Part shown: positions 51,760-63,399 of the stretch, one piece after another
Numbering within the stretch: the stretch's first letter is position 1
How the letters are laid out: the number at the start of each line of letters is the position of its first letter
Assembly (NCBI GenBank): GCA_004123355.1
Contig: SCHM01000001.1
Location: 8,504,193 to 8,568,192, forward strand
Source: Amphirosellinia nigrospora
Lineage: Eukaryota; Ascomycota; Sordariomycetes; Xylariales; Xylariaceae
DNA: 64,000 bases
Direction: 5' to 3'
The notes under the pieces: generated by a model
Databases searched by the model: none
What the model saw: the letters and a program-made list of their open reading frames with translations, nothing else
Told to the model about the DNA's origin: nothing
Made by a program: the position numbers and the translations under genes

Positions 51760-54593
51760 TCAGTGCCTGAGCAAATTGAGGTGTATGACGAACTTCTCCA
51801 TCTCCATATTCAGACCGTTGGGGGCTTTCTCGCCCTTGGGGAGCGCCGCAAGGAGACTCACCTCCACGCGATTAACTCCATACCGTAGCGTAACATCAAA
51901 TACTGGCTCTCCTCGCTTGTCAAAGATCCCTGTTGTGGGATATATCCGCGTCGTGTCGTGTAGCACGTGAAGCTTCCATTCCCGTTGTTCTGGTTCCAGA
52001 AACGATGCCACTTGTGGCTTGAGCTGCAACCGGAAATTGCTTACTGGTGCGTTAAGGACAATCTCCTGCAGGTATTCGGTCGCGCTGGCGACAAAGGTCG
52101 TGAATAGTTTGTTCTCAATCTGAAGTGAAGGATGAGTAGTAATAATTAATCTTGGCATAAGAGCATCCGTTTCCCCTAAATGGATGGTCAATAAGTCTGT
52201 TGCCAATGCGAAACGTAGGTACTTACTGATCGGGCGCGGCCTATACTTCTGTGCTTCAAGGATGTCCGTGGCACTTCTTTTCGGCGGCGGTGGAGGCGGA
52301 GGCGGAGCTTGGGGCAGGGGTTGTTGGTATTGTGGAGTAACCCCGTTGGGTTTAGGCACCGGAGCCGGAGCATTCATCACAACTGGAACGAAATGCTGAA
52401 ATGTCGTGGGTGTGGGCTGTGGGCGAGCGACAGGCGCCGTTTGTACAGTGTCTTCGGTCTTGGTTACGCCCATCACGCTCGGACTAGGCGGGCCTACCGA
52501 GGTAGACATACTTCGTGCCTTTTCTAGCTGACTCAGGTTGATTGATGTCCCAGCAGAACCCAAACCGCCAAAGGGATTCCTGTTTACAGGAGTCCCATTT
52601 CGGGTCACGTCGCTCTCTCCTGATTGTGCCGTTGCAGGTGCTGGAGATCCTGCGGCGCTATTTTACCACCAACATGAATGGTGATCTTTTTAGGGTGTCC
52701 AGCGGTTTCCGTAGCCTGCGGCGGCACTTTCAACTTAATCTTAGGCTGAGGTGGCTCGGGCACATTTTCTTTGGCTTCTTTGAGAAGCTCTTGAAACAAT
52801 TCCTGAGATAGTTAAGCGCTGATATATAAACTTAAGCACCGGGTTTCCCAGACTTACTTCAAGCTCCTGCGCCATTGCAAAAATCTCACTGCCATCCTCG
52901 TTGTAGTGATAGGCGTTTTTCCATATGAGACTCGCTTGGTCTTCGAATGCGGCCCAAACCTTGAAATCGCTTACATATGTTGCTTCCGATCGGCCGTGCT
53001 GGCCACGAACCTGCTTCTGTAATTTCTTGAGTGAGAGGGGTTCGACGATGACCTCGTAATAGTCCTTTAGAGTCCGCGGAGGAAGATATATGAACGGTTC
53101 AAAGTATGGGTAGTCGTCTCTGTTCCTTTTATCAGCGACCAAACACCGTTATGAACGCACTAGAAAGCTTACGGGTCTTCTTTCTTACGAATCAACTCCT
53201 CTATAATCTTCTCTTGAGCCTGTTGGAAGCTGAGTCCATTGAATGAGACACCTTCATAATAGTGATCCGCTTTGCCAGTACGTGTGCTCGATTTTTGAAT
53301 TGGTGTCATAGAATCTCGGGAAGGCCCAGGGTCGGTTTTTTTCAAGAGGATCCTCGCCGACGTCTTTGTTGAGAGTCAATATCATCCCCATCCTCTGGTT
53401 CACCTTCTTCATCTTGCTCCTCGTTTTCTTCATCTTCTTCTTCACCTTCCTCTTGTTCGCCCTCGGCTTCGACGTCATCGCCATCACCTTCTGCTACCGG
53501 CTCTGCATCGTCCTCTTTGGTGGCCTGCGCGTTGGTGTCGTCATCTGCTTCGCTGTCGTCTTCATCTTCCGGTTCAGGTGTAGGAGGCAGTGGTGTTGGC
53601 ACTGCTTGGTAGTTCCCTGACTTATAAGCAGGGTTGTGCTTGACCATCAAGTTGCTTACGGCTTTGCGCACACGTTCAGCGTCTCCAAAGATGGTGGAGT
53701 TTCGCTCGTTGGTCTCTTTCGCATTAGAGACCAGGCGTTTGAAATCACTCTCAAGGGAGGACAGCGTTGAGTATCGTCGGTCTTTGAGTTTGCGCTCGAT
53801 TACCTCGAGTGATAAGGGGAGTCGTATCTTCTTATAGTACTGTGGATTTTCCGACCGCGAAGGAAGAGCCTCGAAATAGGGAGATACGGCACGGCCACTG
53901 TAGAGCAAGAGATTGTTAACATATGCTTCATAACAATTCGTTTGGTATTGGCGTGAATTGGTTCAGCGGATATTGGTGCCATTCAGGGAGATTAAACGAA
54001 ATTGGGGGTTACAATATACACACTTTTTATCTGTAGTAGCTCTGATCGACTCGAGAATGTTCAACCCATATGCGGTCGTGGATTCGTTGGTTTCGCCGTT
54101 TACCAAGTCACCATATTCCTAGACGGATACATTTTAGTCAGTCGGGCAGAGCGATGAAGCGTAGCTAGGTGAATGTTCGGATTGGAGCGTAAAGCGTGCG
54201 GGTTGCATGATAATGGTGGTAGGGTCGCGTCCTGTTTTGATTCAAGGCGGATTGGCTGAAGAATAGGGTGATGCATCGCGCATAGTACTAGCCAGATAGC
54301 TATCATACTCAAGTAGCTAGCCCTGTCGCTATTGACCTACGGCACCCTTGTGCAAGTCAAGTCCATCGAGCTCAGTAGCGTGGCAGGTTGCGGATTACGG
54401 CGAGACCCTGCGTCTGTCGCATAGCATCGCGCATCATCGATGGCAGTGCTCGCACAGCGCGCGTCGCAACCATTGATGAAAACAAAAAAGGATTGCGACT
54501 CACCTCGATCAACTTGCGACGCTTAGCAGCACGATCGGTGTCGGCGGCGGCGTCCGTCCCGTTGGCGCCGCTGGCCTTGCGCTTGCTCTCCAT
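51760..54593 (-). CDS. RSC4: RSC chromatin-remodelling subunit Rsc4, tandem bromodomain
   Basis: A nuclear subunit of the SWI/SNF-type RSC remodeller that reads acetyl-lysine on histones. Six exons are supported: 54593-54504, 54118-54024, 53897-53173, 53119-52858, 52802-52227 and 52175-51760, about 721 residues. Bromodomain 1 includes YFEALPSRSENPQYYKKIRL and NAKETNERNSTIF. A very acidic linker (EEGEEEDEENEEQDEEGE) follows, then RRRRG. Bromodomain 2 includes YFEPFIYLPPRTLKDYYEVI and NAYHYNEDGSEIF, with the acetyl-lysine-binding Asn-Tyr-Asn context. A Pro-rich region (PPPPPPPP) precedes the conserved Rsc4 C-terminal domain ending MEKFVIHLNLLRH. Two single-base losses are implied, near 53345 and in the T-run at 52661-52664. 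With them the model is 722 codons and all phases agree. It is divergent from CKS1 across 967 bp. Confidence 0.9.
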
Positions 54594-55560
54594 GGCTCGA
54601 TGCTACAACTCGATGTTGAGCGCAGCGCACGGAGCGCGGAAACTTGACGCGGTGTATTGCGGAGGGGGGCAGTAAGTAGCGCTCTGCAATCGGGGGTTGA
54701 GGAAGATGGGGATTGGGAATTAGGATATTGGAATTGGCAACAAATGGCAACACCCAACACCTCACACGCTCGACTTGGCGGCTACCAATCTGAAGGGTTT
54801 CGTCTAGGTAGCTATGACGTGGAGAAGTCCCGTACTTTTTGGGTATATACTAGATCAAGTGCGTCGTCTGGGTAGGTAGGAGAATGGAGAATGGAGGAAA
54901 CACGCCCGAATCAGTGTCCGTCAATAGGCTCAATGTGGTCCCATGTTCGAAATTGAAGCACAGGCCGCAGAGTCAAGCTAACATGCCAAGAAAAGCCAGT
55001 AACTCTCACAAGCCACAGTGGGGCGTTTGACCCACCCATAGACTTAGGTACTTAGGTACCTACCTACTTGCTATGTGGCGGGGTCAATCTGTGGCGGTGC
55101 TGCCCACCAATCGATAAAGCGGCAGGAGGGGATACCATACCTGATAGTAGAATAAGGCCCCCTATAGGCATGTCTTTGTTGACTTTTCCCCTCTAGCTAA
55201 TCGCACGATCGCGCCCGCCAGAACCCAGCACCTCGGATGAGACTGTTGCCCAGGACACCTTCTCTCACCCTTCGCGCTTCATAGCTTCCTTCTTAAAGGT
55301 TCCTTCCCGACCATAACAACAGGTTATCCACTCTTGGCTCGTGCTTTCTTCCCAAACAACACGAGACGAAACTCTAGGACTAGCACAAACATACGCGCTC
55401 CAGAGCACTTACACACCTCCCAACTCAACCTACCCACCTACTTTTCTCTTTCGCATCCTCCCAAAGCCTCACCTTTTGTTGTCAAAGTCGGTCCTGCAGC
55501 ACTCGAATTAGCTCTCCTCGATTCTTTTTAAGTTTGGTATATCAATAGCCATCCGACAAT
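54594..55560. promoter_or_regulatory. Shared upstream region of RSC4 and CKS1
   Basis: A 967-bp gap between two divergent start codons, so both promoters must lie here. It contains a dense TAGGTA/TACCTA cluster at 55044-55070 and CT-rich sequence at 55180-55300 nearer to CKS1. I could not pick out individual factor sites with confidence. Confidence 0.5.
55044..55070. repeat. TTAGGTAC/TACCTACC palindromic cluster between RSC4 and CKS1
   Basis: TTAGGTACTTAGGTACCTACCTA contains a perfect TAGGTACCTA palindrome and three overlapping motif copies. It lies within the divergent promoter region, so a regulatory role is conceivable, but the motif is not specific to promoters. Confidence 0.6.
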
Positions 55561-56096
55561 ATGCCGGTGGACGTTGATATGAGCCGTCGCAACGTAGAGC
55601 CTCGGCCGCTCAAGGATAATGAGCGGGCGCAACTGGAGGAATTCATCGAGATGATCCACTACTCTGCTCGGTAGGTCACCGACCTTTCTTCAGCCGCCAT
55701 ATGTAATCCGTCAAGTCGCTAACTTGATGTTGTAGTTATTCAGATGACGAATACGAATACCGACACGTTCAGCTCCCCAAAGCCATGCTCAAGGCAATTC
55801 CAAAGGACTATCACGACACATCCAAAGGCACCCTAAAGTTGTTGTGGAGGACGAGTGGCGCGCGATGGGCATTACTCAGGTATGTGGGACTGTTTACTCA
55901 GTTGGGTAGGTATCACAAGGATAAATTTGAAGCTAATTACCCCGACCCGTAGAGCTTGGGCTGGGAGCATTACGAAGTACATGAGCCTGAGCCGCATATC
56001 CTACTATTCAAGTGAGTACTCCCGCCGCCTCGATCTAGAATACCAATAACTAATCCACAATCCCTAAGGCGTCCGCTCAACTTTCAGCCATCGTAG
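55561..56096 (+). CDS. CKS1: Cyclin-dependent kinase regulatory subunit Cks1/Suc1
   Basis: A small phosphate-binding adaptor that docks on Cdk1 and promotes multisite phosphorylation in the cell cycle. Four exons are supported: 55561-55670, 55736-55879, 55953-56011 and 56069-56096, about 113 residues, the size of fission-yeast Suc1. Hallmarks are YSDDEYEYRHVQLPKAM (first strands), [27 protein letters not shown] and the hinge HEPEPHILLFKRPLN. One G appears missing near 55846 (TTGTGG/GAGGACGAGTGG, giving LLWEDEWRAMG), and it alone restores the family sequence. The gene is essential in yeasts. Confidence 0.94.
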
Positions 56097-57634
56097 CGGT
56101 TCATGAATCGTCGCATTTACGAGGCCACACCCCGCCACCCCCTCTCTCGGGTACTTCTATTCTCGAGCACTTCTATCTACCCTCTACTGCATAGCGCTGT
56201 CGCATTTAATATGGATATGGGATTACTTTTTCGACGACCGATGGCCGTTCTTTCGACTCATCGACCGCTTAGCCCCTCACAGGTCTCGACTTAAAAGCTC
56301 CAGCCGATTTCGGCCCAAGTGGGGGTTTTTTCGGGTTGGTCTGTCGTCGACCAACGCATACAGTTGTATTTGAGAGGGTTGTACGTTACAGGACCATTGG
56401 CAGTTGGTATCATGCCAGTCTGAGATCAGGGCGCGAGCGTCATTTTGAGCTTGCCTGGCCATGGGGATCGACTATACACATCAAGGCAGATGGGGGACAG
56501 ACCAGAGATAAAACTCGGTAGAGCCCTGTGTGCCTACTGAACTCGGTCACTAGCCTCTTGGCCTCTGACAGTATATATGATACTTTAGGACGGGGACATG
56601 AATGACAATGAATAATGCATGATTATATGCTAATCTATATTTTTGTGGTGATATAGTCCGAATGTTGCCGATCTAATTTCTACATTCCAGCGCATGCGTG
56701 AGATTGTGAGGTAGAATGTACACTCCAATTAAAGTAGTAGGTAATGTAAGTGGCTTAAGTGTGACTAGCGATTGACCAATCCCACCCGATCATCACCTGC
56801 AGCTACTTGGGACCTTATACTTGTGTAGATCGCCTGCTACTTTCTTGTCCTACCTGTATACAATAGAAATATGCACCCCGAGATCTCGCCTTAAGGTTCT
56901 TCCTTTGTAGTTATTTCATTGTGCACAACGAATTGGGCTGAGCCTCAACCCAGTTAGGTAGCTGAAGCTACACGGCCCCAAGTACACGAATATTCGGTCA
57001 CACGCAATTGCACACATGAGGCTTATCAAAACCAGGAATTCGAACAAAGGCTTGACGTATCGGCTGCAGTGCCACAGCCTCCGCAGGCTATACTTTCAAT
57101 GCCGCAAAATTGGAATCATGCATTTGATAAAACCGGTTAGGTTACCCCGCCGGGGACGAAGCCGCGAGTGACTGCGACTCTTTGGGAAGATGAAGGTACT
57201 CTATGCTTCCATGTCGAACCCAGAGGCATCGTGGTGGCAAGGTAAGAGGATAATCATCGGATCAATGGCACTGAAATTTTGCACGTAGCTGGAATAACCG
57301 GGAGAATACGTGACGGCACTATGAAGGCTGAAAAGATTAAACATGAGGTAAAGACCGGCCTAATGTATCTGAAAGGGGTCTGGACACTATTCGAGAGAGC
57401 CTTGGAAATTGCGAACCGCGAAAACATCACTCCTTTGCTTTATCAATTATTTGTACACAATAACGGACCCCTTGTTTATTCCTATTCGAAACTGAACTGA
57501 ATGAATTAAAATATAACTCGAGATCAAAGTCGAAAGCAACAACTAGCCGGGCATAGAAAAGCAAATAAGGCTTAAAACATGCGTTGCATAGCAAAAGAGC
57601 TGAATTGAAGTCTCGTCCTCGTGGTTTGAAGAAT
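56097..57634. other. Intergenic, nothing supported
   Basis: Downstream region of CKS1. Short open frames at 56103-56294 and 57279-57500 show no recognised domain, and the latter is too short and isolated to call. No repeats or RNA genes were seen. Confidence 0.5.
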
Positions 57635-58305
57635 ATGAGCGAGCCCCAGAAGTGGCGTCGTGCCCATATAATTCCCTTCCCGGGCACACTCGAAAAAGTC
57701 CCTGTCAGTAACCCAAACAATACCCGCCGTGTTTCTCCTGGCCATTCGTATAGATTACGAGTTAAATATTCCGAGAGAACCCGGCCACCCAGTCGACCCC
57801 ATGATGCAATACGAGGAATATTTGGAACAAGAACTTCCGCTTAGAACCCGTCAACAACTAGAGATTCGTTTAGAGGAGGCCCTCTATCCCATTGAAGAAA
57901 CCTTGAGAGGGCAGCTGGTCGGCATTGTATGGGACATGCAACTTGAGCTCATCTTCTGCTAGTTTAGAACCCTCATTCGGCCCGCTCGTGCGGATGGCGC
58001 GCAGAACAGTACTCGCGCAGATAAAGAACTTGACGAGGAACAGTCTGAACTCACTACTAGCCACCAATAACCTAGCCCATCAAACCAGAAAGACCTCTGC
58101 CATCGATGCGAATGCCGTAGTCTCGGAAATCCAGTGGGACCCAGAAGATGTTCTTGCGCCATGGCGTCCAGAGCCATGCCTAGACTGGAACCTGGAAGGA
58201 TTTGATGGACAATTCTTCGACTTTGAACCAATGACGCTTTCCATGGAAAACAATAAAATAACGATGCGTCAATCAAAAAACCAATTCGTGAGTATTCGAA
58301 CATGA
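57635..58305 (+). CDS. Candidate uncharacterised gene
   Basis: Three consecutive open segments on the same strand read like one protein but lie in different frames: MSEPQKWRRAHIIPFPGTLE, then IDYELNIPREPGHPVDPMMQ with a helical LPLRTRQQLEIRLEEALYPI segment, then GPLVRMARRTVLAQIKNLTR and WNLEGFDGQFFDFEPMTL. The changes of frame fall near 57730 and 57950 without good splice sites, like the one-base breaks in neighbouring genes. The last segment stops at 58305, but a GTGAGT just before (58288) could be an intron donor, so the 3' end is uncertain. I do not recognise the protein and assign no function. Confidence 0.4.
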
Positions 58306-59486
58306 TCTTCGCACCGCTAACAACTTATCTTCTCTCGCGGCTGCTCTAAAAACATATATCTACTCCTTTTTTGATGTCATGAGATATATTACTTGTGGCT
58401 ACGAAGCCATAATATTCTGAAGTGAGCGACAGTCACGGGGTGGATAATATTCACGATACTTTTTCTCTATGCTTTTATATTCTCGCAGCCGGTTTACGAA
58501 GAATAGGAGGCCAAACACCAGTGTGGACTAAGCCTAGAATAAAATCAAGCGGCTCTATTCAGGTATGGAGCCTCGTAGCTGGTTTCGTTTTAGGATCATT
58601 TAGACTCACTTCTGCGACAATACTATGTGCGCATGGTTATAATGCCTATTATGTAATCAAAAGTGCACTTCTAAATCTGGGGGCGACGATCAGCCCAGGC
58701 GGACGGAACCCCTGATTGACAAGGTTGGACCAGTCTAGAAGTTTGTGCTAGCGTCGTGTCGAACCACCTGCCCGTAATCGTCTGGTATGACGTCGGATTG
58801 TTCGATTTAATAGGTACATGCCACCGGGTACCTCCCCATTATTAATTGAGGAATCGGCCGTGTCTGAAAGAACACGTTGTAATTATGCCGAGAGTCAGAT
58901 TAATTGTTGAACAAAACATCCCAATGTGCTTGCCACCCTAATATAAATGCAACACGCAAGAATGTTCTACGTGATCCATATCTTGGTCTAACTGAAGCTC
59001 GTGGCCTCCTCGTTTTGCTGTACTACTGCGAGGTATATATAACGGTTTTTCTCTGTTCCACTGCCGCTAATAAAGTTAATTAATGCTTGCTAGCGCTGTT
59101 TCCCTTCCCTCCTTGCTGCTGCTGCTGTCAAGATAGCATAGCAATCAAACACATATAGGTGGATGGTGGCGATCCTGTATTTTGTACATTCCCGTTACGG
59201 TACCTACCTAATAAGTGGAATCCGCCATCTGGCTAAATCCAAATCCCATATTTCGGATTTCGGCCACATCATCCACTTTCCCTTGCTACTCTGTACATAC
59301 CTGGAACTATCCTCGACCGTCCCGCCTTTGTATTTGCCGAATGAAGCAGGAGGGTGTCATCGGTCCATTGAACATCCTGCGCGCTACTGGTGCTTCATAC
59401 ACCAACTACTGTATCGCGCCGTGCCCTGACTAGACACTCGTTTGAGAAAGGTGTCCATAACGACTACGACCCCATCTACCGCCGCC
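58306..59486. other. Intergenic / ERO1 upstream region
   Basis: No gene supported. It may include a missing last exon of the candidate gene at 57635. A short frame at 59163-59433 probably lies in the ERO1 leader. A GCTGCTGCTGCTG run is at about 59114-59127. Confidence 0.5.
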
Positions 59487-61512
59487 ATGCCGTCTGCCGG
59501 GAAGCTATTCTTCCTGACTATTTTTGCCCTTTGGGGATCGCCTGCGCAGTGCAAGACCACCAAGGGAGAGCAAGATGATTCTTGTGCAGTATGTTGTTCT
59601 CACTGCTCTCTGTAGCTTCTGTTCCCTTTCTCGTTACCAGCACGCCGGCCGTTTCGGCGGCCACCCAGTCACATCTCTCCGACGACGTCTCTGATCGTAG
59701 CATTTACCAGTTCTCGCCGAAGTCGATCGTGAGCGACGCTTGCGTCTCCTACCAGACCCTCGAGAACCTCAACGCCAAAGTAAAACCCGCTATCGACGAG
59801 TTGACAAAAAACACCGACTTTTTCTCCTACTACCGATTGAACCTTTTCAACAAGAGATGTCCTTTCTGGAACGACGAAAATGGCATGTGTGGCAACATTG
59901 CATGCGCCGTCAATACGATAGATAATGAAGAAGACATACCGAAGATATGGAGGGCGAGCGAGCTAGGAAAGCTAGAGGGACCCTCCGCAAAGCATCCGGG
60001 AAAGAAAGTGCAGGAGGAAAAGCCACAACGACCGCTACAAGGGTTATTGGGAGAAAATGTCGGCGAGAGCTGCATAGTGGAATACGACGACGAGTGTGAC
60101 GAGCGGGACTATTGTGTGCCGGAGGACGAGACCACAAGCTCTAAGGGAGACTACGTGAGCTTAGTCCTCAACCCGGAGCGATTCACCGGTTTCGCTGGTG
60201 AAGGGGCCAAGATGGTATGGGATGCTATATATCGGGAGAACTGCTTCCAGAAGTCATCGTTCCCGCAGTCAGCCTCCTTAGGCAGTTCCTCGTTACTGCA
60301 AGGGCCAGCCGCTCAAGATTTTCGAAATGTCCTTCTTCAGCAGAAAGACAACAGATCTTCGAGCAACACCATCAAGACCCTAGCACATCGTTCGCCCAGA
60401 CGGGCCTAGAGAACGAGGATGAGTGCCTTGAGAAACGCGTATTTTACCGTGTAATTTCAGGCATGCATTCAAGCATCAGCACCCATCTTTGCTGGGATTT
60501 TCTGAACCAGACCACGGGTGAGTGGCAACCTAATCTCAAGTGCTATACCGAGAGGTTGCTCACTCACCCTGAACGTATCTCGAATTTGTACTTCAATTAT
60601 GCTCTGGTTACTCGTGCCGTCGCAAAACTTGGGCCGTACCTACAGAGTTACACTTTCTGTACAGGGGAAGCGGACCAAGATGCCGCCACAAGAGCCAGTG
60701 TCTTGGCCGTTACGCAGGCATCGTCTTCTGTTCCGCAGATCTTTGATGAGAGCCTGATGTTTAAGAATGGTGAGGGGCCTTCATTGAAAGAGGACTTCCG
60801 AAACCGTTTCCGAAATGTGAGCCGGCTTATGGATTGTGTGGGCTGCGACAAATGCCGGCTCTGGGGTAAATTACAAACCTCTGGCTATGGTACGGCATTG
60901 AAGGTCCTATTCGAAATAGACAACGATAGCGGTGAAGTCCCAGAGCTTAAGCGAACAGAGTTGGTTGCGTTGTTTAACACTTACGCACGGCTTAGCAGTT
61001 CGGTACAAGCCCATAACCGCTTCCGCGCAATGGCAGAAGCGGCGAAGGCGAGCGATTCGCAGGTGATTTCACCGATTCCAGATCGCGCAAAGAAACCCCA
61101 CGCTGTGCAAGTTTCGCCAGACTCGCCGAAAGGTACCACTACCAAGTCTGAACACCCTACGAGTTCGAAACCGAAACCTACTGATGTGGAAAATGAGTGG
61201 GATGATGATGATGATGAATACCTGCCGCCCACAAGGCAGGGTAACCCCCCAAATGCACAAGATATGTTTTGGTTAGAGATGGGCAGGGTAAATAAAGCCA
61301 TAAAATTAGTCATTGCGGGTTGGATCGGGTTACCCAAATTATTGTAAGTCTGTTTGTCCCCGTGAAAGCTTTTCTTCTTAGCTAATAAAGAACTGTCGTT
61401 TAGGTTCTCGATTCTAATTTTTGAACTCAACCGTTTCTGGGAGTTCTATATCGGACTTCCAGTCACGCCACGAACGTGGCACCTAGAGCGGCCAAGTTAT
61501 GACGAATTGTAG
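59487..61512 (+). CDS. ERO1: Endoplasmic reticulum oxidoreductin Ero1
   Basis: A FAD enzyme of the ER lumen that oxidises protein disulfide isomerase and passes electrons to oxygen, driving disulfide formation. Three exons are supported: 59487-59588, 59669-61343 and 61404-61512, about 628 residues. A signal peptide (AGKLFFLTIFALWGSPAQC) leads into SDACVSYQTLENLN and CPFWNDENGMCGNIAC. CDERDYC in an acidic loop is a candidate shuttle pair. SGMHSSISTHLCWDF, NVSRLMDCVGCDKCRLWG (the CxxCxxC active site) and TELVALFNTYARLSSS follow. The tail is acidic and low in complexity, then ends with a hydrophobic stretch and FWEFYIGLPVTPRTWHLERP, probably for membrane association. One A is missing in the run at 60344-60346 (VLLQQK/RQQIFEQ). 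It is convergent with USB1. Confidence 0.94.
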
Positions 61513-62102
61513 ATCTATACATCTACGCATTCCTGGGTCTGCTCCATTTGCTCGCTCCTTGCTATCCGTTTGCTCGCTTGCTTGAACATTGCATACTTGG
61601 GCACATATCGTATTGAATGTATATACAAGAATGAAGAACTGTAGATCAAAAGGTGTGCTGTCTGGATCTGGATTCAGATGAAAGAGGCCACAAGCGGATC
61701 ATGTTTCGGTCGCTAGTGGCCTCGATACCGTATCGCATAAGGGGGAAGCTTCCTCCAATCATGAGCATATTCAGCATAGCCACGACCATCACGGCGGAGT
61801 TTGGTAGGCGTTCTGTTTATTTTGCTTACCCAAAGGGACGGAAAAAATCGGCAATTTCAAAATGGTTCATCTTGGCTTGTTGGTCTTATCTATATCCAAT
61901 GGTGCTTTTGTATATGAGCCAGCTATCCGTAGCGGAATTACTTAGAATAGGGGTCACGGTAGTTTACTATGCCCTGCCGATGAATGCATGTTATACAAGA
62001 TGATTATTATCATTGGTGGCAGAACAATATCGTTCCTACCTATATATAAGACTTGGTGTCTGGGTATTTCGTGATATCAGAGTGACGAGGGGAGTTCTTC
62101 AT
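61513..62102. other. 3' spacer between convergent ERO1 and USB1
   Basis: 590 bp that must hold both transcript ends. A 116-codon plus-strand frame at 61653-62003 has no recognised domain and overlaps where the two 3' UTRs would lie, so I do not call it. Confidence 0.5.
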
Positions 62103-63399
62103 TCAAAAGCCGAATAATCCGCGCCCCTCCTCGCTATTACCGTCCCGTCTCCGTCTACTATCGGGCAACGGCACGTGCGCGACGACGTTCCCGATCTTGG
62201 CCTTGATGCCATCGACGCGGACGCGCATGGCACTTACCGCGTCTTTGATTGTTGACGTCGAGCTTTCCTCGTCGACTTTCTTCTCAGTACTGCTATCGAG
62301 AGAAGGCTTCACCCCTTCTCGTTATCGCTGGAAGGACTGGGCATGGAATTAGCGGTGCTATTAAATGCATCGTCCGTCAGGCGCCGCAGCTCGGCGCTTG
62401 GCGCGGCGAAGGTCCAGGCGATGGAGATGTGGAAGGCGTTGTCGATTTCTATGTCCGGAGTTTCGCTCGCGCCTCTGTTTAAGGTGGTGCTTTGGGGCTT
62501 CTTGGATGTGCTGTTACTAGTGTCATCTAGAGAAGAGTTTGTAAAAGCGTAGAGAGCTGGCTGCCCGAAGGCTGTGACGAGCGTGTTGGCGCGGTGCAGG
62601 AGGGCCGCGAGCTGTGGGTTATTTTTCCTGCTGGCGTCTCCCCCCGCGAGCGCGGGGTGGTCCCTCGTGCTCCCGACGCGGAGCACGAGAAAAGACCGCG
62701 CTGATTCTGCCGTGCGGTGCCATTCTACCCCTTGAGGAGTGAGCTCGAAGGGACCGATCCCGCTACCGCGGATGCTGGATTCTAGATCTGAGAGGAATGT
62801 GTCCTTTTGAGATGTGCTTAGCACGATGGGCCGTGAGAGGCTGATGTGTAATGGCTGTGGCGCGCCCAGGTCGGAGGTTAGGAAGGAGGTTATGGTTATG
62901 GGATCTGTGCTGGATGGGGAGGTGAGGGTAGATTGAAGGGTTGAGAGGAGGGAGGTGAGAGTTGTTCGCTGTATTGGTGTCGGATGCCCTGTGCAGTTTA
63001 ATCAGTGTATGTCAGACATTGCTTTAAAATTTACTTGATTATCGAGTACATATGAAGCTTCTGAGTACATTTTACGTAAAAAGGAGATACGGTGGCTCAA
63101 GATGAAGTAAAGCATTTGTGAGATGAGAACTCACACTCGATATACAGGTGACTCGGCCAACTGCCGACTTTATGCGGATTCACACGCTTCCGGCCCTGAT
63201 GCAGCGTCGGGTCGTCGCTCGCGCTGACCCTCACTGTCGAGGCGTATAAGTCGTGAAATGCCGATGGCAGAGGTGGGAGGTCGCTTTTTGCGGTGGAACT
63301 ATCTGTTGATTGGTTATCTGATGTTTTCTGCTTTTTCGTCTGCGGACCAGCTGCTCCGTCAGACTCAGACGAGTCCGAGGAATAATCTACAAGACCCAT
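62103..63399 (-). CDS. USB1: U6 snRNA phosphodiesterase (3' exonuclease) Usb1
   Basis: A 2H-family phosphoesterase that trims the oligo(U) tail of U6 snRNA in the nucleus. Two exons are supported: 63399-63135 and 62988-62103, about 383 residues. The start [15 protein letters not shown] is the typical Usb1 opening. The splice joins WPSHLYIE to [11 protein letters not shown]. Both catalytic HxS motifs are visible, [10 protein letters not shown] and [10 protein letters not shown], with DNAFHIS marking the second half. One G is missing in the C-run at 62312-62315 ([13 protein letters not shown]), which otherwise truncates a conserved tail ([20 protein letters not shown]). The family call is firm; only the extreme C-terminus depends on the correction. 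Confidence 0.92.

Noticed and set aside
53366-53620. Hydrophobic plus-strand frame rich in Phe, Ile and Val
   Set aside because: It is the antisense of the acidic Glu/Asp linker of Rsc4; GAA/GAG codons read backwards give TTC/CTC.
61653-62003. 116-codon frame between ERO1 and USB1
   Set aside because: Lies where two convergent 3' UTRs should be and has no recognisable motif.
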